From: Umezawaea beigongshangensis
GTDB taxonomy: Bacteria; Actinomycetota; Actinomycetes; Mycobacteriales; Pseudonocardiaceae
Length of the DNA: 64,000 nt
NCBI RefSeq assembly: GCF_016464305.1
Contig: NZ_JAEIOJ010000005.1
Coordinates: forward strand, 124,001-188,000
Direction: 5' to 3'
A program made the position numbers and the translations under genes. Under the pieces are notes generated by a model, which was not told the DNA's origin, ran no database searches, and saw only the letters and a list, made by a program, of their open reading frames with translations. How positions within the stretch are numbered: the first letter of the stretch is position 1; each line of letters begins with the position of its first letter. Shown one piece after another: positions 52,570-63,074 of the stretch.

Positions 52570-52967
52570 CGCTGGTCTAGTTTCACCGACCCCGATTTGG
52601 ACCCGCACACCCATGTGTGCGATCCTTGACGGGTTGCTCGACGGGGCGGCCGTTTCGATTTCGGGCGGCCGCCCCGCCACGAGCAGTCCGCGCCCTGATT
52701 CCGCAGGGGACCCAGCCGTGAGGCAGGCGGTCCACGACGGCCCCTCTCGGGGACGTCAGGGTGCAGAGGGTCGAGCAGTGACGAGCAAGACCCATCCCAC
52801 CGAGTCATCTCAGTGGGACCGGTATGTGCGGGCGGTGCGACACGCCCGACCGCGTGGACCGGGCACCGTGACACTTGAACAGGGGCGGAGCGCGCCAAGG
52901 GTCCCCAGCGGCCCACCGAAGGCACCGCACCGCAGCGGTACGAGAAGCAGAGGAACGGCAAGCCACT
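52570..52967 (+). other. str-S10 intergenic region with terminator hairpin
   Basis: No gene supported. GGGGCGGCCG/CGGCCGCCCC at 52643-52675 is a 10-bp stem that probably ends the tuf transcript. The remaining ~290 bases should carry the S10 promoter and leader; several self-complementary pieces are present but no clear -10/-35 pair stands out. Confidence 0.55.
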
Positions 52968-53273
52968 ATGGCGGGACAGAAGATCCGCATCCGGCTCAAG
53001 GCCTACGACCACGAGGCGATCGACGCGTCCGCGCGCAAGATCGTTGAGACCGTGACGCGCACCGGCGCTCGGGTCGTCGGGCCAGTGCCGCTGCCCACGG
53101 AGAAGAACGTTTACTGCGTCATCCGCTCGCCGCACAAGTACAAGGACTCGCGCGAGCACTTCGAGATGCGCACCCACAAGCGTCTGATCGACATCCTCGA
53201 CCCGACGCCGAAGACGGTCGACGCGCTCATGCGCATCGACCTGCCGGCGAGCGTCGACGTCAACATCCAGTAA
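52968..53273 (+). CDS. rpsJ: 30S ribosomal protein S10
   Basis: 101 residues, [20 protein letters not shown] start and [20 protein letters not shown] end, full length. It binds 16S rRNA and also NusB in antitermination. First gene of the S10-spc series running to rplO. Confidence 0.98.
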   Translation: MAGQKIRIRLKAYDHEAIDASARKIVETVTRTGARVVGPVPLPTEKNVYCVIRSPHKYKDSREHFEMRTHKRLIDILDPTPKTVDALMRIDLPASVDVNIQ

Positions 53274-53325
53274 GCGTTGGGCGCGGCAGTGTTGATCCCA
53301 TTTGGGGCGGAGAGTAACGAGACCC

Positions 53326-53976
53326 ATGTCTGACAGGCAGATGAAGGGGCTCCTGGGGACCAAGCTCGGCATGACCCAGGTCTTCGACGAGAACAACCGG
53401 ATCGTTCCGGTTACCGTCGTCAGGGCCGAGCCGAACGTGGTCACCCAGGTGCGGACCCAGGAAACCGACGGCTATTCGGCCGTGCAGCTGGCCTTCGGCG
53501 CGATCGACCCGCGCAAGGTCAACAAGCCCGTCGCGGGCCACTTCACCAAGGCGGGCGTCACGCCCCGCCGTCACCTGGTGGAGATGCGCACGACGGACGC
53601 CGCTGACTACGAGGTCGGGCAGGAAGTCACCGCCGAGGTGTTCGAGGCCGGCAACGTCGTCGACATCACCGGCACCAGCAAGGGCAAGGGCACCGCGGGT
53701 GTCATGAAGCGCCACGGCTTCAAGGGCCTGGGCGCGAGCCACGGCACGCAGCGCAAGCACCGCTCGCCGGGTTCCATCGGCGGCTGCGCCACGCCCGGCC
53801 GCGTGTTCAAGGGCCTGCGCATGGCCGGTCGCATGGGCCACGTGCGTGTCACGACCCAGAACCTGACCGTGCACAAGGTCGACCTGGAGTCGGGTCTGCT
53901 GCTCATCAAGGGCGCGGTCCCCGGTCCCAAGGGCGGTCTGGTGTTCGTCAAGAGCGCTGCGAAGGGTGGTGCCTGA
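53326..53976 (+). CDS. rplC: 50S ribosomal protein L3
   Basis: 216 residues, [20 protein letters not shown] start; [20 protein letters not shown] loop near the peptidyl-transferase centre is present. The ATG at 53326 is preceded by GGAGAG. It overlaps rplD by one base. Confidence 0.97.
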   Translation: MSDRQMKGLLGTKLGMTQVFDENNRIVPVTVVRAEPNVVTQVRTQETDGYSAVQLAFGAIDPRKVNKPVAGHFTKAGVTPRRHLVEMRTTDAADYEVGQEVTAEVFEAGNVVDITGTSKGKGTAGVMKRHGFKGLGASHGTQRKHRSPGSIGGCATPGRVFKGLRMAGRMGHVRVTTQNLTVHKVDLESGLLLIKGAVPGPKGGLVFVKSAAKGGA

Positions 53977-54668
53977 TGACCACGACCGTTGAGGTTCGCA
54001 CGCCCGACGGCAAGACCGACGGCAGCGTCTCGCTGCCCGCCGAGGTCTTCGACGTGCAGGCGAACATCTCGCTGATGCACCAGGTCGTCGTGGCACAGCT
54101 CGCCGCGGCTCGCCAGGGCACGCACAGCACGAAGACCCGCGGCGAGGTTCGCGGTGGCGGCAAGAAGCCGTACCGGCAGAAGGGCACCGGCCGCGCCCGT
54201 CAGGGCTCGACCCGCGCGCCGCAGTTCGCCGGTGGTGGCATCGTGCACGGCCCCGTGCCGCGCGACTACGCCCAGCGGACGCCCAAGAAGATGAAGGCCG
54301 CCGCTCTGCGCGGCGCCCTCTCCGACCGCGCCCGCGCCGGTCAGCTCCACGTCGTGAGCGGCCTCGTGAACGGGGACACCCCGTCCACGAAGACCGCCCG
54401 CAAGCTGCTGGAGTCGGTGACCGAGGCCCGTCGCGTGCTCGTCGTGCTGAACCGCACCGACGAGGTGTCGTGGGTGTCCGTGCGGAACCTCGCGCACATC
54501 CACGTGATCGCGCCGGACCAGCTGAACACCTACGACGTGCTCGTCAACGACGACGTGGTGTTCACCAAGGACGCGCTCGACGTGTTCCTCGCCAGCAAGT
54601 CCCAGCAGGGACGTGGCTCGGCGTCGGCCGTCGCGGGCTCCAGTGAGGTTGAGGAGGGTTCCAAGTGA
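53976..54668 (+). CDS. rplD: 50S ribosomal protein L4
   Basis: 230 residues. [20 protein letters not shown] is the exit-tunnel loop. A Ser/Gly-rich C-terminal tail ([20 protein letters not shown]) extends past the usual end. TGATG coupling with rplC and four-base overlap with rplW. Confidence 0.97.
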   Translation: MTTTVEVRTPDGKTDGSVSLPAEVFDVQANISLMHQVVVAQLAAARQGTHSTKTRGEVRGGGKKPYRQKGTGRARQGSTRAPQFAGGGIVHGPVPRDYAQRTPKKMKAAALRGALSDRARAGQLHVVSGLVNGDTPSTKTARKLLESVTEARRVLVVLNRTDEVSWVSVRNLAHIHVIAPDQLNTYDVLVNDDVVFTKDALDVFLASKSQQGRGSASAVAGSSEVEEGSK

Positions 54669-54964
54669 TCCCCGACCCGCGGGACATCCTGCTCGCGCCC
54701 GTGATCTCCGAGAAGTCCTACGGACTGCTCGAGGAGAACAAGTACACCTTCGTGGTGGCGCCGGGCTCGAACAAGACCCAGATCAAGATTGCCGTGGAGA
54801 AGGTCTTCGGCGTCAAGGTCGTCAGTGTCAACACCATCAACCGCCAGGGCAAGCGCAAGCGGACCCGCACCGGGTACGGCAAGCGCAAGGACACCAAGCG
54901 CGCGATCGTGACGCTGTCCGCCGAGAGCAAGCCGATCGAGATCTTCGGCGGCCCGGCCGCCTGA
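54665..54964 (+). CDS. rplW: 50S ribosomal protein L23
   Basis: 99 residues from [23 protein letters not shown] and [20 protein letters not shown] are typical. It sits at the tunnel exit and docks trigger factor and SRP. Overlaps rplD by four bases. Confidence 0.97.
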   Translation: MIPDPRDILLAPVISEKSYGLLEENKYTFVVAPGSNKTQIKIAVEKVFGVKVVSVNTINRQGKRKRTRTGYGKRKDTKRAIVTLSAESKPIEIFGGPAA

Positions 54965-54986
54965 TGACGACGAGGACTGCGTAGAG

Positions 54987-55820
54987 ATGGGCATTCGCAA
55001 GTACAAGCCGACGACTCCGGGTCGTCGCGGTGCGAGCGTCTCCGACTTCGCCGAGATCACTCGGTCGACTCCGGAGAAGTCGCTGGTTCGTCCGCTGCAC
55101 GGCCGTGGTGGCCGCAACGCGTCGGGCAAGATCACGACCCGGCACAAGGGTGGCGGTCACAAGCGGGCTTACCGCTTGATCGACTTCCGCCGCACCGACA
55201 AGGACGGCGTGCCGGCCAAGGTCGCTCACATCGAGTACGACCCGAACCGGACCGCGCGCATCGCGCTGCTGCACTACGTGGACGGCGAGAAGCGCTACAT
55301 CATCGCCCCGGAGAAGCTGCGCCAGGGCGACACGGTGGAGAACGGCCCCAAGGCCGACATCAAGCCGGGCAACAACCTGCCGCTGCGCAACATCCCGGTC
55401 GGCACGGTGATCCACGCGATCGAGCTCCGCCCCGGTGGCGGCGCCAAGATCGCGCGCTCGGCCGGTGTGAGCGTGCAGCTCGTCGCCAAGGACGGCCCGT
55501 ACGCCCAGCTGCGTCTCCCCTCGGGCGAGATCCGCAACGTGGACGTGCGCTGCCGCGCCACGATCGGCGCGATCGGCAACTCCGACCACGCCAACATCAA
55601 CTGGGGCAAGGCCGGCCGCATGAGGTGGAAGGGCCGCAAGCCCACCGTCCGTGGTGTCGCCATGAACCCGGTCGACCACCCGCACGGTGGTGGTGAGGGC
55701 AAGACCTCCGGTGGTCGCCACCCGGTGAACCCGGCCGGCAAGCCCGAGGGTCGCACCCGCCGCCGCAAGCCAAGCGACAGGCTCATCGTCCGGCGTCGTC
55801 GCACCGGTAAGAAGCGCTGA
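54987..55820 (+). CDS. rplB: 50S ribosomal protein L2
   Basis: 277 residues. [20 protein letters not shown] start; the conserved [20 protein letters not shown] segment with the key His is present. L2 is needed for subunit joining and peptide-bond formation. It lies 22 bases after rplW. Confidence 0.98.
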   Translation: MGIRKYKPTTPGRRGASVSDFAEITRSTPEKSLVRPLHGRGGRNASGKITTRHKGGGHKRAYRLIDFRRTDKDGVPAKVAHIEYDPNRTARIALLHYVDGEKRYIIAPEKLRQGDTVENGPKADIKPGNNLPLRNIPVGTVIHAIELRPGGGAKIARSAGVSVQLVAKDGPYAQLRLPSGEIRNVDVRCRATIGAIGNSDHANINWGKAGRMRWKGRKPTVRGVAMNPVDHPHGGGEGKTSGGRHPVNPAGKPEGRTRRRKPSDRLIVRRRRTGKKR

Positions 55821-55838
55821 GCAGGGAGGGAGTGAAGG

Positions 55839-56120
55839 ATGCCTCGCAGCCTTAAGAAGGGCCCCTTCGTGGACGACCACCTGCTCAAGAAGGTGGACGT
55901 TCTCAACGAGTCGGGCAAGAAGACCGTCATCAAGACCTGGTCCCGCCGGTCCACGATCATTCCGGACATGCTGGGGCACACCATCGCGGTGCACGACGGC
56001 CGGAAGCACGTTCCGGTGTTCGTGACCGAGGCCATGGTGGGGCACAAGCTGGGCGAGTTCGCCCCGACGCGCACCTTCAAGGGCCACATCAAGGACGACC
56101 GGAAGTCTCGCCGCCGCTAG
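55839..56120 (+). CDS. rpsS: 30S ribosomal protein S19
   Basis: 93 residues, [20 protein letters not shown] start and [20 protein letters not shown] end. Head protein contacting S13. GGAGGGAG upstream. Confidence 0.97.
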   Translation: MPRSLKKGPFVDDHLLKKVDVLNESGKKTVIKTWSRRSTIIPDMLGHTIAVHDGRKHVPVFVTEAMVGHKLGEFAPTRTFKGHIKDDRKSRRR

Positions 56121-56155
56121 GCGACGAACTGGGAAAAGAGCAAGGGGAAGCAGCG

Positions 56156-56566
56156 ATGAACGCCCGCAACGATGCCGCCGCGCAGGAGTACCCGCGCGCC
56201 GTGGCTCGGGCTCGCTACGTCCGCGACACGCCCATGAAGGTGCGCCGCGTGATCGAGCTCATCAAGGGCCGCAGCGCCAGCGAGGCCCTGGCCGTGCTCC
56301 AGTTCGCGCCGCAGGCGGCAAGTGAGCCGGTCGCGAAGGTGCTCGCCAGCGCCGTGGCCAACGCGGAGAACAACCTGTCCCTGGACCCCGACACCCTCTG
56401 GGTGAGCGCGGCGTTCGTGGACGAGGGCCCGACCCTCAAGCGGTTCCGCCCGCGTGCCCAGGGTCGTGCGTACCGGATCCGCAAGCGGACGAGCCACATC
56501 ACCGTCGAGGTCGAGTCTCGTCCCAAGACGGCTCGTAAGACCAGCGCGAAGGGAAGTGCCCGGTAG
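56156..56566 (+). CDS. rplV: 50S ribosomal protein L22
   Basis: 136 residues. [20 protein letters not shown] and [20 protein letters not shown] (tunnel-loop side) are conserved. A short basic C-terminal extension is present. One-base overlap with rpsC. Confidence 0.97.
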   Translation: MNARNDAAAQEYPRAVARARYVRDTPMKVRRVIELIKGRSASEALAVLQFAPQAASEPVAKVLASAVANAENNLSLDPDTLWVSAAFVDEGPTLKRFRPRAQGRAYRIRKRTSHITVEVESRPKTARKTSAKGSAR

Positions 56567-57417
56567 TGGGTCAGAAGATCAACCCGCACGGCTTCCGGCT
56601 GGGGATCACCACCGACTGGAAGTCCCGCTGGTACGCCGACAAGCAGTACGCCGAGTACGTGGCCGAGGACGTCAAGATCCGCAAGCTGCTCGGCCGCGGC
56701 ATGGAGCGTGCCGGAATCTCCAAGGTGGAGATCGAGCGGACCCGTGACCGGGTTCGCGTCGACATCCACACCGCGCGACCGGGCATCGTCATCGGTCGTC
56801 GTGGTGCCGAGGCCGACCGCATCCGCGGTGAGCTGGAGAAGCTCACCAAGAAGCAGGTGCAGCTGAACATCCTCGAGGTCAAGAACCCCGAGTCGGATGC
56901 TCAGCTCGTCGCTCAGGGTGTGGCCGAGCAGCTGTCCAACCGCGTCGCCTTCCGGCGCGCGATGCGCAAGGCCATTCAGTCGGCCATGCGCTCGCCGCAG
57001 GTCAAGGGCATCCGCGTGCAGTGCGGCGGTCGTCTCGGCGGTGCCGAGATGTCCCGTTCCGAGCACTACCGCGATGGCCGGGTGCCGCTGCACACGCTGC
57101 GTGCCGACATCGACTACGGCTTCTTCGAGGCCCGCACCACTTTCGGCCGCATCGGCGTGAAGGTGTGGATCTACAAGGGTGACGTGGTCGGCGGCCTGAA
57201 CGCCAAGCGCGAGCGCGACGCCGCTCCCTCGGCAGACCGTGCGCCTCGGCGCGACCGCAACGAGCGCCCGAACCGGGCCCGTCGTTCGGGTGCCAGCGGC
57301 ACCACGGCGACGAGCACCGAGGCGGGACGCGCTGCGGCCGACGCCCAGGCCAGCGACCAGACGACCGGTGACGTGGCTACCGCCAACGCCCCGGCTGTTG
57401 CTCAGAAGGAGGGCTGA
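56566..57417 (+). CDS. rpsC: 30S ribosomal protein S3
   Basis: 283 residues from GTG ([20 protein letters not shown]). The KH domain has [17 protein letters not shown]. After about residue 215 a ~65-residue polar tail rich in Arg, Ala, Thr and Ser extends beyond E. coli S3 (233), as in many actinobacteria. It forms part of the mRNA entry helicase. rplP starts three bases after its stop. Confidence 0.97.
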   Translation: MGQKINPHGFRLGITTDWKSRWYADKQYAEYVAEDVKIRKLLGRGMERAGISKVEIERTRDRVRVDIHTARPGIVIGRRGAEADRIRGELEKLTKKQVQLNILEVKNPESDAQLVAQGVAEQLSNRVAFRRAMRKAIQSAMRSPQVKGIRVQCGGRLGGAEMSRSEHYRDGRVPLHTLRADIDYGFFEARTTFGRIGVKVWIYKGDVVGGLNAKRERDAAPSADRAPRRDRNERPNRARRSGASGTTATSTEAGRAAADAQASDQTTGDVATANAPAVAQKEG

Positions 57418-57420
57418 TCC

Positions 57421-57840
57421 GTGCTGATTCCACGGCGGGTCAAGCACCGCAAGCAGCACCACCCCGGTCGTTCCGGCGCCGCCAAGGGCGGCACCAGGGT
57501 GACCTTCGGTGAGTTCGGCATCCAGGCGCTGGAGCCGGCTTACGTGACCAACCGGCAGATCGAGTCCGCTCGTATCGCCATCACGCGGCACATCCGTCGT
57601 GGCGGCAAGGTCTGGATCAACATCTTCCCGGACCGTCCGCTGACGAAGAAGCCGGCCGAGACCCGCATGGGTTCCGGCAAGGGCTCTCCGGAGTGGTGGG
57701 TGGCCAACATCAAGCCGGGTCGGGTGCTCTTCGAGATGAGCTTCCCGAACGAGACCGTGGCCCGCGAGGCGCTCCGCCGCGCGATCCACAAGCTCCCGAT
57801 GAAGTGCCGCATCGTCACACGTGAGGGTGGTGAGTTCTGA
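57421..57840 (+). CDS. rplP: 50S ribosomal protein L16
   Basis: 139 residues from [23 protein letters not shown] start, with [20 protein letters not shown] near the A-site finger. Full length. Overlaps rpmC by one base. Confidence 0.97.
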   Translation: MLIPRRVKHRKQHHPGRSGAAKGGTRVTFGEFGIQALEPAYVTNRQIESARIAITRHIRRGGKVWINIFPDRPLTKKPAETRMGSGKGSPEWWVANIKPGRVLFEMSFPNETVAREALRRAIHKLPMKCRIVTREGGEF

Positions 57841-58088
57841 TGGCAGCGGGTACGACCGCTTCCGAGCTGCGTGAGCTCACCGAAGAGGAGCTCGTGCTGC
57901 GTCTGAAGGAGGCGAAGGAGGAGCTGTTCAACCTCCGCTTCCAGATGGCCACCGGGCAGCTCGACAACAACCGGCGACTGCGCACGGTGCGGCACGAGAT
58001 CGCCCGCATCTACACCGTGATGCGGGAGCGGGAGCTCGGTCTCTCCGTCTCCCCGGACGCGGTTTCCACTGGTGAGGGTGCGGCATGA
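57840..58088 (+). CDS. rpmC: 50S ribosomal protein L29
   Basis: 82 residues. [20 protein letters not shown] and [18 protein letters not shown] are the two helices of L29. A C-terminal extension (about 15 residues) is usual in actinobacteria. Four-base overlap with rpsQ. Confidence 0.96.
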   Translation: MAAGTTASELRELTEEELVLRLKEAKEELFNLRFQMATGQLDNNRRLRTVRHEIARIYTVMRERELGLSVSPDAVSTGEGAA

Positions 58089-58381
58089 CCGAAGGCAACG
58101 AAGTGACGACTGTGTCCGAGACGGCTGAGACCCGTAACGACCGCAAGGTCCGCGAGGGCTACGTCGTGTCCGACAAGATGGACAAGACGATCGTGGTCGC
58201 GCTCGAGGACCGCAAGAAGCACCGCCGCTACGCGAAGGTGCTGCGCTCCACCACCAAGGTGAAGGCGCACGACGAGCAGAACACCGCCGGTGTCGGCGAC
58301 CGCGTTCTGCTCATGGAGACCCGGCCGCTGTCCGCCACGAAGCGCTGGCGGCTGGTCGAGGTCCTCGAGAAGGCCAAGTAA
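58085..58381 (+). CDS. rpsQ: 30S ribosomal protein S17
   Basis: 98 residues; [20 protein letters not shown] and the final [10 protein letters not shown] are typical. The N-terminal ~17 residues before DRKVREGY are extra. Last gene of the S10 part; a 93-base gap precedes rplN. Confidence 0.96.
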   Translation: MTEGNEVTTVSETAETRNDRKVREGYVVSDKMDKTIVVALEDRKKHRRYAKVLRSTTKVKAHDEQNTAGVGDRVLLMETRPLSATKRWRLVEVLEKAK

Positions 58382-58474
58382 ACTTCCCGCTTCCCGCGCG
58401 AACCCGCGCGGGGAGCAGGGGACCGAGCCCGTCAGGTCGGAAATCTGGCGGGCCAAGAATGGTCAGGAGTTGAA

Positions 58475-58843
58475 GTGATCCAGCAGGAGTCGCGGCTGCG
58501 CGTCGCCGACAACACCGGTGCGAAGGAAATCCTCTGCATCCGTGTTCTCGGTGGCTCCGGCCGCCGCTACGCGGGCATCGGGGACATCATCGTCGCCACC
58601 GTCAAGGACGCGATCCCCGCCGCCGGCGTCAAGAAGGGCGATGTGGTCAAGGCCGTCATCGTCCGCACGGTCAAGGAGAGGCGCCGTCCCGACGGCTCCT
58701 ACATCCGGTTCGACGAGAACGCTGCCGTGCTCATCAAGAACGACAACGAGCCGCGGGGCACCCGCATCTTCGGACCGGTCGGTCGCGAGCTTCGCGACAA
58801 GAAGTTCATGAAGATCATCTCGCTGGCTCCGGAGGTGCTCTGA
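58475..58843 (+). CDS. rplN: 50S ribosomal protein L14
   Basis: 122 residues from [23 protein letters not shown] start, exact family length. First gene of the spc part. One-base overlap with rplX. Confidence 0.97.
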   Translation: MIQQESRLRVADNTGAKEILCIRVLGGSGRRYAGIGDIIVATVKDAIPAAGVKKGDVVKAVIVRTVKERRRPDGSYIRFDENAAVLIKNDNEPRGTRIFGPVGRELRDKKFMKIISLAPEVL

Positions 58844-59157
58844 TGAAGGTGAAGAAGGGCGACACGGTCGTCGTCATCGCCGGCAAGGACAAGGGTGCGA
58901 AGGGCAAGGTCATCCAGGCCTACCCGGAGAACAACCGAGTCCTCGTCGAGGGTGTCAACCGCATCAAGAAGCACACCCGGATCTCGCAGACCCAGCGCGG
59001 TGCGCAGTCCGGCGGCATCGTGACCCAGGAAGCCACGATCCACGTGTCCAACGTGATGGTCGTGGACGCCGACGGCAAGCCGTCGCGGGTCGGTTACCGG
59101 ACCAACGACGAGGGCAAGCGGGTCCGCATTTCCCGTCGCAACGGGAAGGACGTCTGA
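58843..59157 (+). CDS. rplX: 50S ribosomal protein L24
   Basis: 104 residues. KOW motif [20 protein letters not shown] at the start. Assembly initiator of the large subunit. rplE follows after two bases. Confidence 0.97.
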   Translation: MKVKKGDTVVVIAGKDKGAKGKVIQAYPENNRVLVEGVNRIKKHTRISQTQRGAQSGGIVTQEATIHVSNVMVVDADGKPSRVGYRTNDEGKRVRISRRNGKDV

Positions 59158-59159
59158 TC

Positions 59160-59723
59160 ATGACCACCACTGAGAAGATCGTTCCGCGGCTGAAGACCCG
59201 CTACCGCGACGAGATCACCGCCGAGCTGCACAAGCAGTTCTCCTACGAGAACGTCATGCAGATCCCCGGCGTGGTCAAGGTCGTCGTGAACATGGGCGTC
59301 GGCGACGCCGCTCGCGACGGCAAGCTGATCGAGGGCGCGGTCCGCGACCTGTCGATCATCACCGGCCAGCGCCCCGAGGTCCGCCGCGCGCGCAAGTCCA
59401 TCGCACAGTTCAAGCTGCGCGAGGGCATGCCGATCGGCGCCCGCGTCACGCTGCGCGGCGACCGCATGTGGGAGTTCCTGGACCGGCTGCTGACCATCGC
59501 ACTGCCTCGCATCCGCGACTTCCGCGGCCTGTCGGGCAAGCAGTTCGACGGCAACGGCAACTACACGTTCGGCCTGAACGAGCAGTCGATGTTCCACGAG
59601 ATCGACCCCGACGCGATCGACCGCCCCCGCGGCATGGACATCACCGTCGTCACCACCGCCACGAACGACGAGGAGGGCCGGGCGCTGCTGAAGCACCTGG
59701 GCTTCCCGTTCAAGGAGAACTGA
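59160..59723 (+). CDS. rplE: 50S ribosomal protein L5
   Basis: 187 residues. [20 protein letters not shown] and the P-site tRNA contact region [17 protein letters not shown] are conserved. Binds 5S rRNA. Confidence 0.97.
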   Translation: MTTTEKIVPRLKTRYRDEITAELHKQFSYENVMQIPGVVKVVVNMGVGDAARDGKLIEGAVRDLSIITGQRPEVRRARKSIAQFKLREGMPIGARVTLRGDRMWEFLDRLLTIALPRIRDFRGLSGKQFDGNGNYTFGLNEQSMFHEIDPDAIDRPRGMDITVVTTATNDEEGRALLKHLGFPFKEN

Positions 59724-59727
59724 TTCG

Positions 59728-59913
59728 ATGGCCAAGAAGGCGTTGATCAACAAGGCCGCGAAGAAGCCGAAGTTCAAGGTTCGGGGTTACACCCGCTGCC
59801 AGCGCTGCGGCCGTCCGCACTCGGTCTTCCGCAAGTTCGGCCTGTGCCGGATCTGCCTCCGGGAGATGGCCCACCGCGGTGAGCTTCCGGGTGTGAGCAA
59901 GTCCAGCTGGTAA
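59728..59913 (+). CDS. rpsN: 30S ribosomal protein S14, zinc-binding form
   Basis: 61 residues. [20 protein letters not shown] provides the four zinc Cys (two CxxC pairs) of the short type-Z S14. It ends SKSSW. It is followed by a 136-base gap, the longest inside the spc part, which could hold an internal promoter or leader. Confidence 0.97.
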   Translation: MAKKALINKAAKKPKFKVRGYTRCQRCGRPHSVFRKFGLCRICLREMAHRGELPGVSKSSW

Positions 59914-60049
59914 ACCGGTTCTGCGGCTCCACGCGCAAGGCCAGGTTTTCGAGAATTTTCCACTTCGCTGTAGGCCCGTCCACGACCGACTCCCCGGAGT
60001 CAGGACCCTGGGCTGGGGAACCGCAGCGAGAAAGGTTGACAAGGTCACC

Positions 60050-60448
60050 ATGACGATGACCGATCCCATCGCAGACATGTTGACGCGTCTGCGGAACGCG
60101 AACTCGGCATACCACGACCAGGTCGTGATGCCGCACTCCAAGCTCAAGGCGAACATCGCGGAGATCCTGAAGCGCGAGGGCTACATCGCGAGCTACCGCG
60201 ACGAGCAGGGCGACGTCGCCAAGAACCTGGTCGTCGAGCTGAAGTACGGCCCGAACCGGGAGCGCAGCATCGCGGGCCTGCGTCGGGTGTCGAAGCCCGG
60301 CCTGCGCGTGTACGCCAAGTCCACGAACCTGCCGAAGGTGCTCGGCGGTCTGGGCGTGGCGATCATCTCGACCTCGGGCGGTCTGCTGACCGACCGTCAG
60401 GCCAACAAGCAGGGCGTGGGCGGAGAAGTCCTCGCCTACGTCTGGTGA
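60050..60448 (+). CDS. rpsH: 30S ribosomal protein S8
   Basis: 132 residues. [20 protein letters not shown] start and [13 protein letters not shown] end. An ATG two codons later (MTDPIADM) is the start used in many relatives and is possible here. S8 is the classic repressor of spc operons. Confidence 0.97.
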   Translation: MTMTDPIADMLTRLRNANSAYHDQVVMPHSKLKANIAEILKREGYIASYRDEQGDVAKNLVVELKYGPNRERSIAGLRRVSKPGLRVYAKSTNLPKVLGGLGVAIISTSGGLLTDRQANKQGVGGEVLAYVW

Positions 60449-60464
60449 GGAAGGGGGACTAGGC

Positions 60465-61004
60465 ATGTCGCGCATCGGAAAGCTGCCGATCACCGTCCCC
60501 TCCGGGGTCGACGTGAACATCGAGGGCCAGGACGTGAAGGTGAAGGGCCCCAAGGGTGCCCTGTCGCTGAGCGTCGCTGAGCCCATCGTCGTCGAGAAGT
60601 CCGAGGACGGCACTCTCGAGGTCAAGCGCCCGAACGACGAGCGTCGCTCGCGGTCGCTGCACGGTCTGTCTCGTACGCTGGTCCACAACATGGTCATCGG
60701 TGTGACCCAGGGCTACGAGAAGAAGATGGAGATCCACGGCGTCGGTTACCGCGTCGCGCTCAAGGGCTCGTCCCTGGAGTTCGCGCTGGGCTACAGCCAC
60801 CCGGTGAAGGTCGACGCCCCCGAGGGCATCACCTTCGTCGTGGAGAACCCCACGCGGTTCTCGATCCAGGGCATCGACAAGCAGCTGGTCGGTGAGGTCG
60901 CCGCCAACATCCGCAAGCTGCGCAAGCCCGACCCCTACAAGGGCAAGGGCGTGCGGTACTCGGGCGAGAAGATCCGCCGCAAGGTCGGAAAGACGGGTAA
61001 GTGA
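60465..61004 (+). CDS. rplF: 50S ribosomal protein L6
   Basis: 179 residues. [20 protein letters not shown] start and [20 protein letters not shown] end. Binds near the sarcin-ricin loop. GGAAGGGG upstream. Confidence 0.97.
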   Translation: MSRIGKLPITVPSGVDVNIEGQDVKVKGPKGALSLSVAEPIVVEKSEDGTLEVKRPNDERRSRSLHGLSRTLVHNMVIGVTQGYEKKMEIHGVGYRVALKGSSLEFALGYSHPVKVDAPEGITFVVENPTRFSIQGIDKQLVGEVAANIRKLRKPDPYKGKGVRYSGEKIRRKVGKTGK

Positions 61005-61005
61005 C

Positions 61006-61407
61006 ATGAGCGAGTCGACTGCTACCAAGCGCAAGCCGGTGGGCAAGGACATGTCCACGAAGCGTCGTGTCTCCAAGGCCCGTCGTCACTTCCGCCTGCG
61101 CAAGAAGGTCAACGGCACCGCCGAGCGTCCGCGTCTCGTCGTCCACCGTTCCGCGCGGCACATCACCGTGCAGATCGTCGACGACCTGGCGGGTCACACC
61201 CTCGCGTCGGCCACCTCCCTGGAGGCGGACGTCCGCGCGCTGGACGGCGACAAGAAGGCTCGCGCCGCGAAGGTGGGCGAGCTGGCCGCGGCCAGGGCCA
61301 AGGAGGCCGGCATCAGCAAGGTCGTGTTCGACCGGGGCGGCAACGCCTACCACGGTCGCATCGCCGCCCTGGCTGACGCCGCCCGCGAGGCCGGGCTGGA
61401 GTTCTGA
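61006..61407 (+). CDS. rplR: 50S ribosomal protein L18
   Basis: 133 residues from ATG at 61006, directly after the rplF stop. [20 protein letters not shown] and [20 protein letters not shown] are the 5S rRNA-binding signatures. Confidence 0.97.
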   Translation: MSESTATKRKPVGKDMSTKRRVSKARRHFRLRKKVNGTAERPRLVVHRSARHITVQIVDDLAGHTLASATSLEADVRALDGDKKARAAKVGELAAARAKEAGISKVVFDRGGNAYHGRIAALADAAREAGLEF

Positions 61408-61444
61408 GACACATGCACATCACTGGAATTGAGAGGGACGCCTG

Positions 61445-62053
61445 ATGCCAGGACGCACGCGTCGCGAAGGCGGCGGGGGCGAGCGCGGAGAGCGTCGCGA
61501 CCGTCGTGATGGCGGCCGCGGCGGCGCGGCCCAGGAGAAGACCCCGCACCTGGAGCGCGTGGTTGCGATCAACCGCGTCTCCAAGGTCGTCAAGGGTGGT
61601 CGTCGCTTCAGCTTCACCGCGCTCGTGGTCGTCGGCGACGGCGACGGCATGGTGGGCGTCGGCTACGGCAAGGCCAAGGAAGTTCCGGCCGCCATCGCCA
61701 AGGGCGTCGAGGAGGCGAAGAAGAACTTCTTCCGCGTTCCTCGCATCGCCGGCACCATCCCTCACCCGATCCAGGGCGAGAAGGCCGCCGGTGTGGTCCT
61801 GCTGCGCCCGGCCTCGGCCGGTACCGGTGTCATCGCCGGTGGCGCGGTCCGCGCGGTGCTGGAGTGCGCCGGTGTCCACGACGTGCTGAGCAAGTCGCTG
61901 GGCTCCGACAACGCCATCAACATCGTGCACGCCACCGTGGCTGCCCTGAAGGGTCTGCAGCGTCCGGAGGAGGTCGCGGCCCGCCGCGGTCTGCCGCTGG
62001 AGGACGTGGCCCCCGCCGGCATGCTGCGGGCCCGAGCGAACCAGGGGGTGTGA
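61445..62053 (+). CDS. rpsE: 30S ribosomal protein S5
   Basis: 202 residues. After a Gly/Arg-rich N-terminal tail, [20 protein letters not shown] and the [14 protein letters not shown] region are intact. Involved in accuracy and spectinomycin binding. rpmD follows after four bases. Confidence 0.97.
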   Translation: MPGRTRREGGGGERGERRDRRDGGRGGAAQEKTPHLERVVAINRVSKVVKGGRRFSFTALVVVGDGDGMVGVGYGKAKEVPAAIAKGVEEAKKNFFRVPRIAGTIPHPIQGEKAAGVVLLRPASAGTGVIAGGAVRAVLECAGVHDVLSKSLGSDNAINIVHATVAALKGLQRPEEVAARRGLPLEDVAPAGMLRARANQGV

Positions 62054-62057
62054 CCTC

Positions 62058-62243
62058 ATGGCACAGCTCAAGGTCACCCAGGTGAAGAGCAGCATCGGCA
62101 CCAAGCACAACCACCGCGAGTCGCTGCGGACCCTCGGGCTCCGCAAGATCCGTCAGTCCGTGGTGCGCGATGACACCCCCCAGGTCCGCGGTCTGATCCA
62201 CACCGTCCGGCACCTGGTGGCTGTCGAGGAGGTCAACTCGTGA
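62058..62243 (+). CDS. rpmD: 50S ribosomal protein L30
   Basis: 61 residues; [20 protein letters not shown] and [20 protein letters not shown] are standard. Overlaps rplO by four bases (GTGA). Confidence 0.97.
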   Translation: MAQLKVTQVKSSIGTKHNHRESLRTLGLRKIRQSVVRDDTPQVRGLIHTVRHLVAVEEVNS

Positions 62244-62683
62244 CCATCAAGATCCACCACCTGCGTCCCGCCCCGGGAGCCAAGACCGCCAAGACCCGCG
62301 TTGGTCGTGGTGAGGGCTCCAAGGGCAAGACCGCTGGCCGCGGTACCAAGGGCACCGGCGCACGCAAGAACGTGCCGGTTCGCTTCGAGGGTGGCCAGAT
62401 GCCGCTGCACATGCGGCTGCCGAAGCTCAAGGGCTTCAAGAACCGCTTCCGCACCGAGTACCAGGTCGTCAACGTCGGTGACCTCGCCCGCCTCTTCCCC
62501 GAGGGTGGCAGCATCGACGTCGACAAGCTGGTCTCCGCCGGCGCCGTCCGCAAGGGCCAGCTGGTGAAGGTGCTGGGCGACGGTGACATCGACGGCGTCA
62601 AGCTGGACGTCGTCGCGCACAAGTTCTCGGGCAGCGCCGTCGACAAGATCGCCGGCGCGGGTGGCACCGCCACCACGCTCTGA
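62240..62683 (+). CDS. rplO: 50S ribosomal protein L15
   Basis: 147 residues from [23 protein letters not shown] and [20 protein letters not shown] are the L15 hallmarks. In most bacteria secY follows in the same operon; here a strong terminator comes 16 bases after the stop. Confidence 0.97.
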   Translation: MTIKIHHLRPAPGAKTAKTRVGRGEGSKGKTAGRGTKGTGARKNVPVRFEGGQMPLHMRLPKLKGFKNRFRTEYQVVNVGDLARLFPEGGSIDVDKLVSAGAVRKGQLVKVLGDGDIDGVKLDVVAHKFSGSAVDKIAGAGGTATTL

Positions 62684-62698
62684 CGCTCGTCGCACGAA

Positions 62699-62733
62699 CA
62701 GGGCCCGGACACCTCTCAGGTGTCCGGGCCCTG
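62699..62733 (+). terminator. terminator after rplO
   Basis: A 16-bp perfect stem CAGGGCCCGGACACCT with a 3-base loop, ending the ribosomal protein series before secY is reached. Confidence 0.9.
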
Positions 62734-62813
62734 CCGCGTTCCGGGCCCGATCCGCGCAGTAGTTCAATGGAGGCGCAGTCCCCCGGTCCGCGACGAGATG
62801 CGAGGAGCACGAC

Positions 62814-63074
62814 GTGCACGAGGCGGTCGAACGACGGTCCGACGAGATCACGGCGACGATCAGCGAGGTGCTGGGCGTCGAACCCGAGCTGGTGACCGAG
62901 GAGGCGCTGTTCCGCGAGGACCTCGGCGCCGACTCGCTGAAGCTGATCGAGCTGCTGGCGTCCTTCGAGGTGGAGTTCGACGTCGAGATCGGCACGGACC
63001 ACCTGGAGCGCATGGTGAACGTGCGCGGGGTGAAGGAAGTGCTCGACGAGACGCTGTCCGCGGCGCGGCCGTGA
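62814..63074 (+). CDS. acyl carrier protein
   Basis: 86 residues from GTG with GAGGAG upstream. The phosphopantetheine site is DLGADSLKLIELL (Ser about 44), and the acidic helices II-III are normal. Helix I is preceded by a short basic lead. It overlaps the ketosynthase gene by four bases (GTGA), so the two form a dedicated pair. It could serve a small polyketide or fatty-acyl pathway; genes beyond the window would decide. Confidence 0.88.
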   Translation: MHEAVERRSDEITATISEVLGVEPELVTEEALFREDLGADSLKLIELLASFEVEFDVEIGTDHLERMVNVRGVKEVLDETLSAARP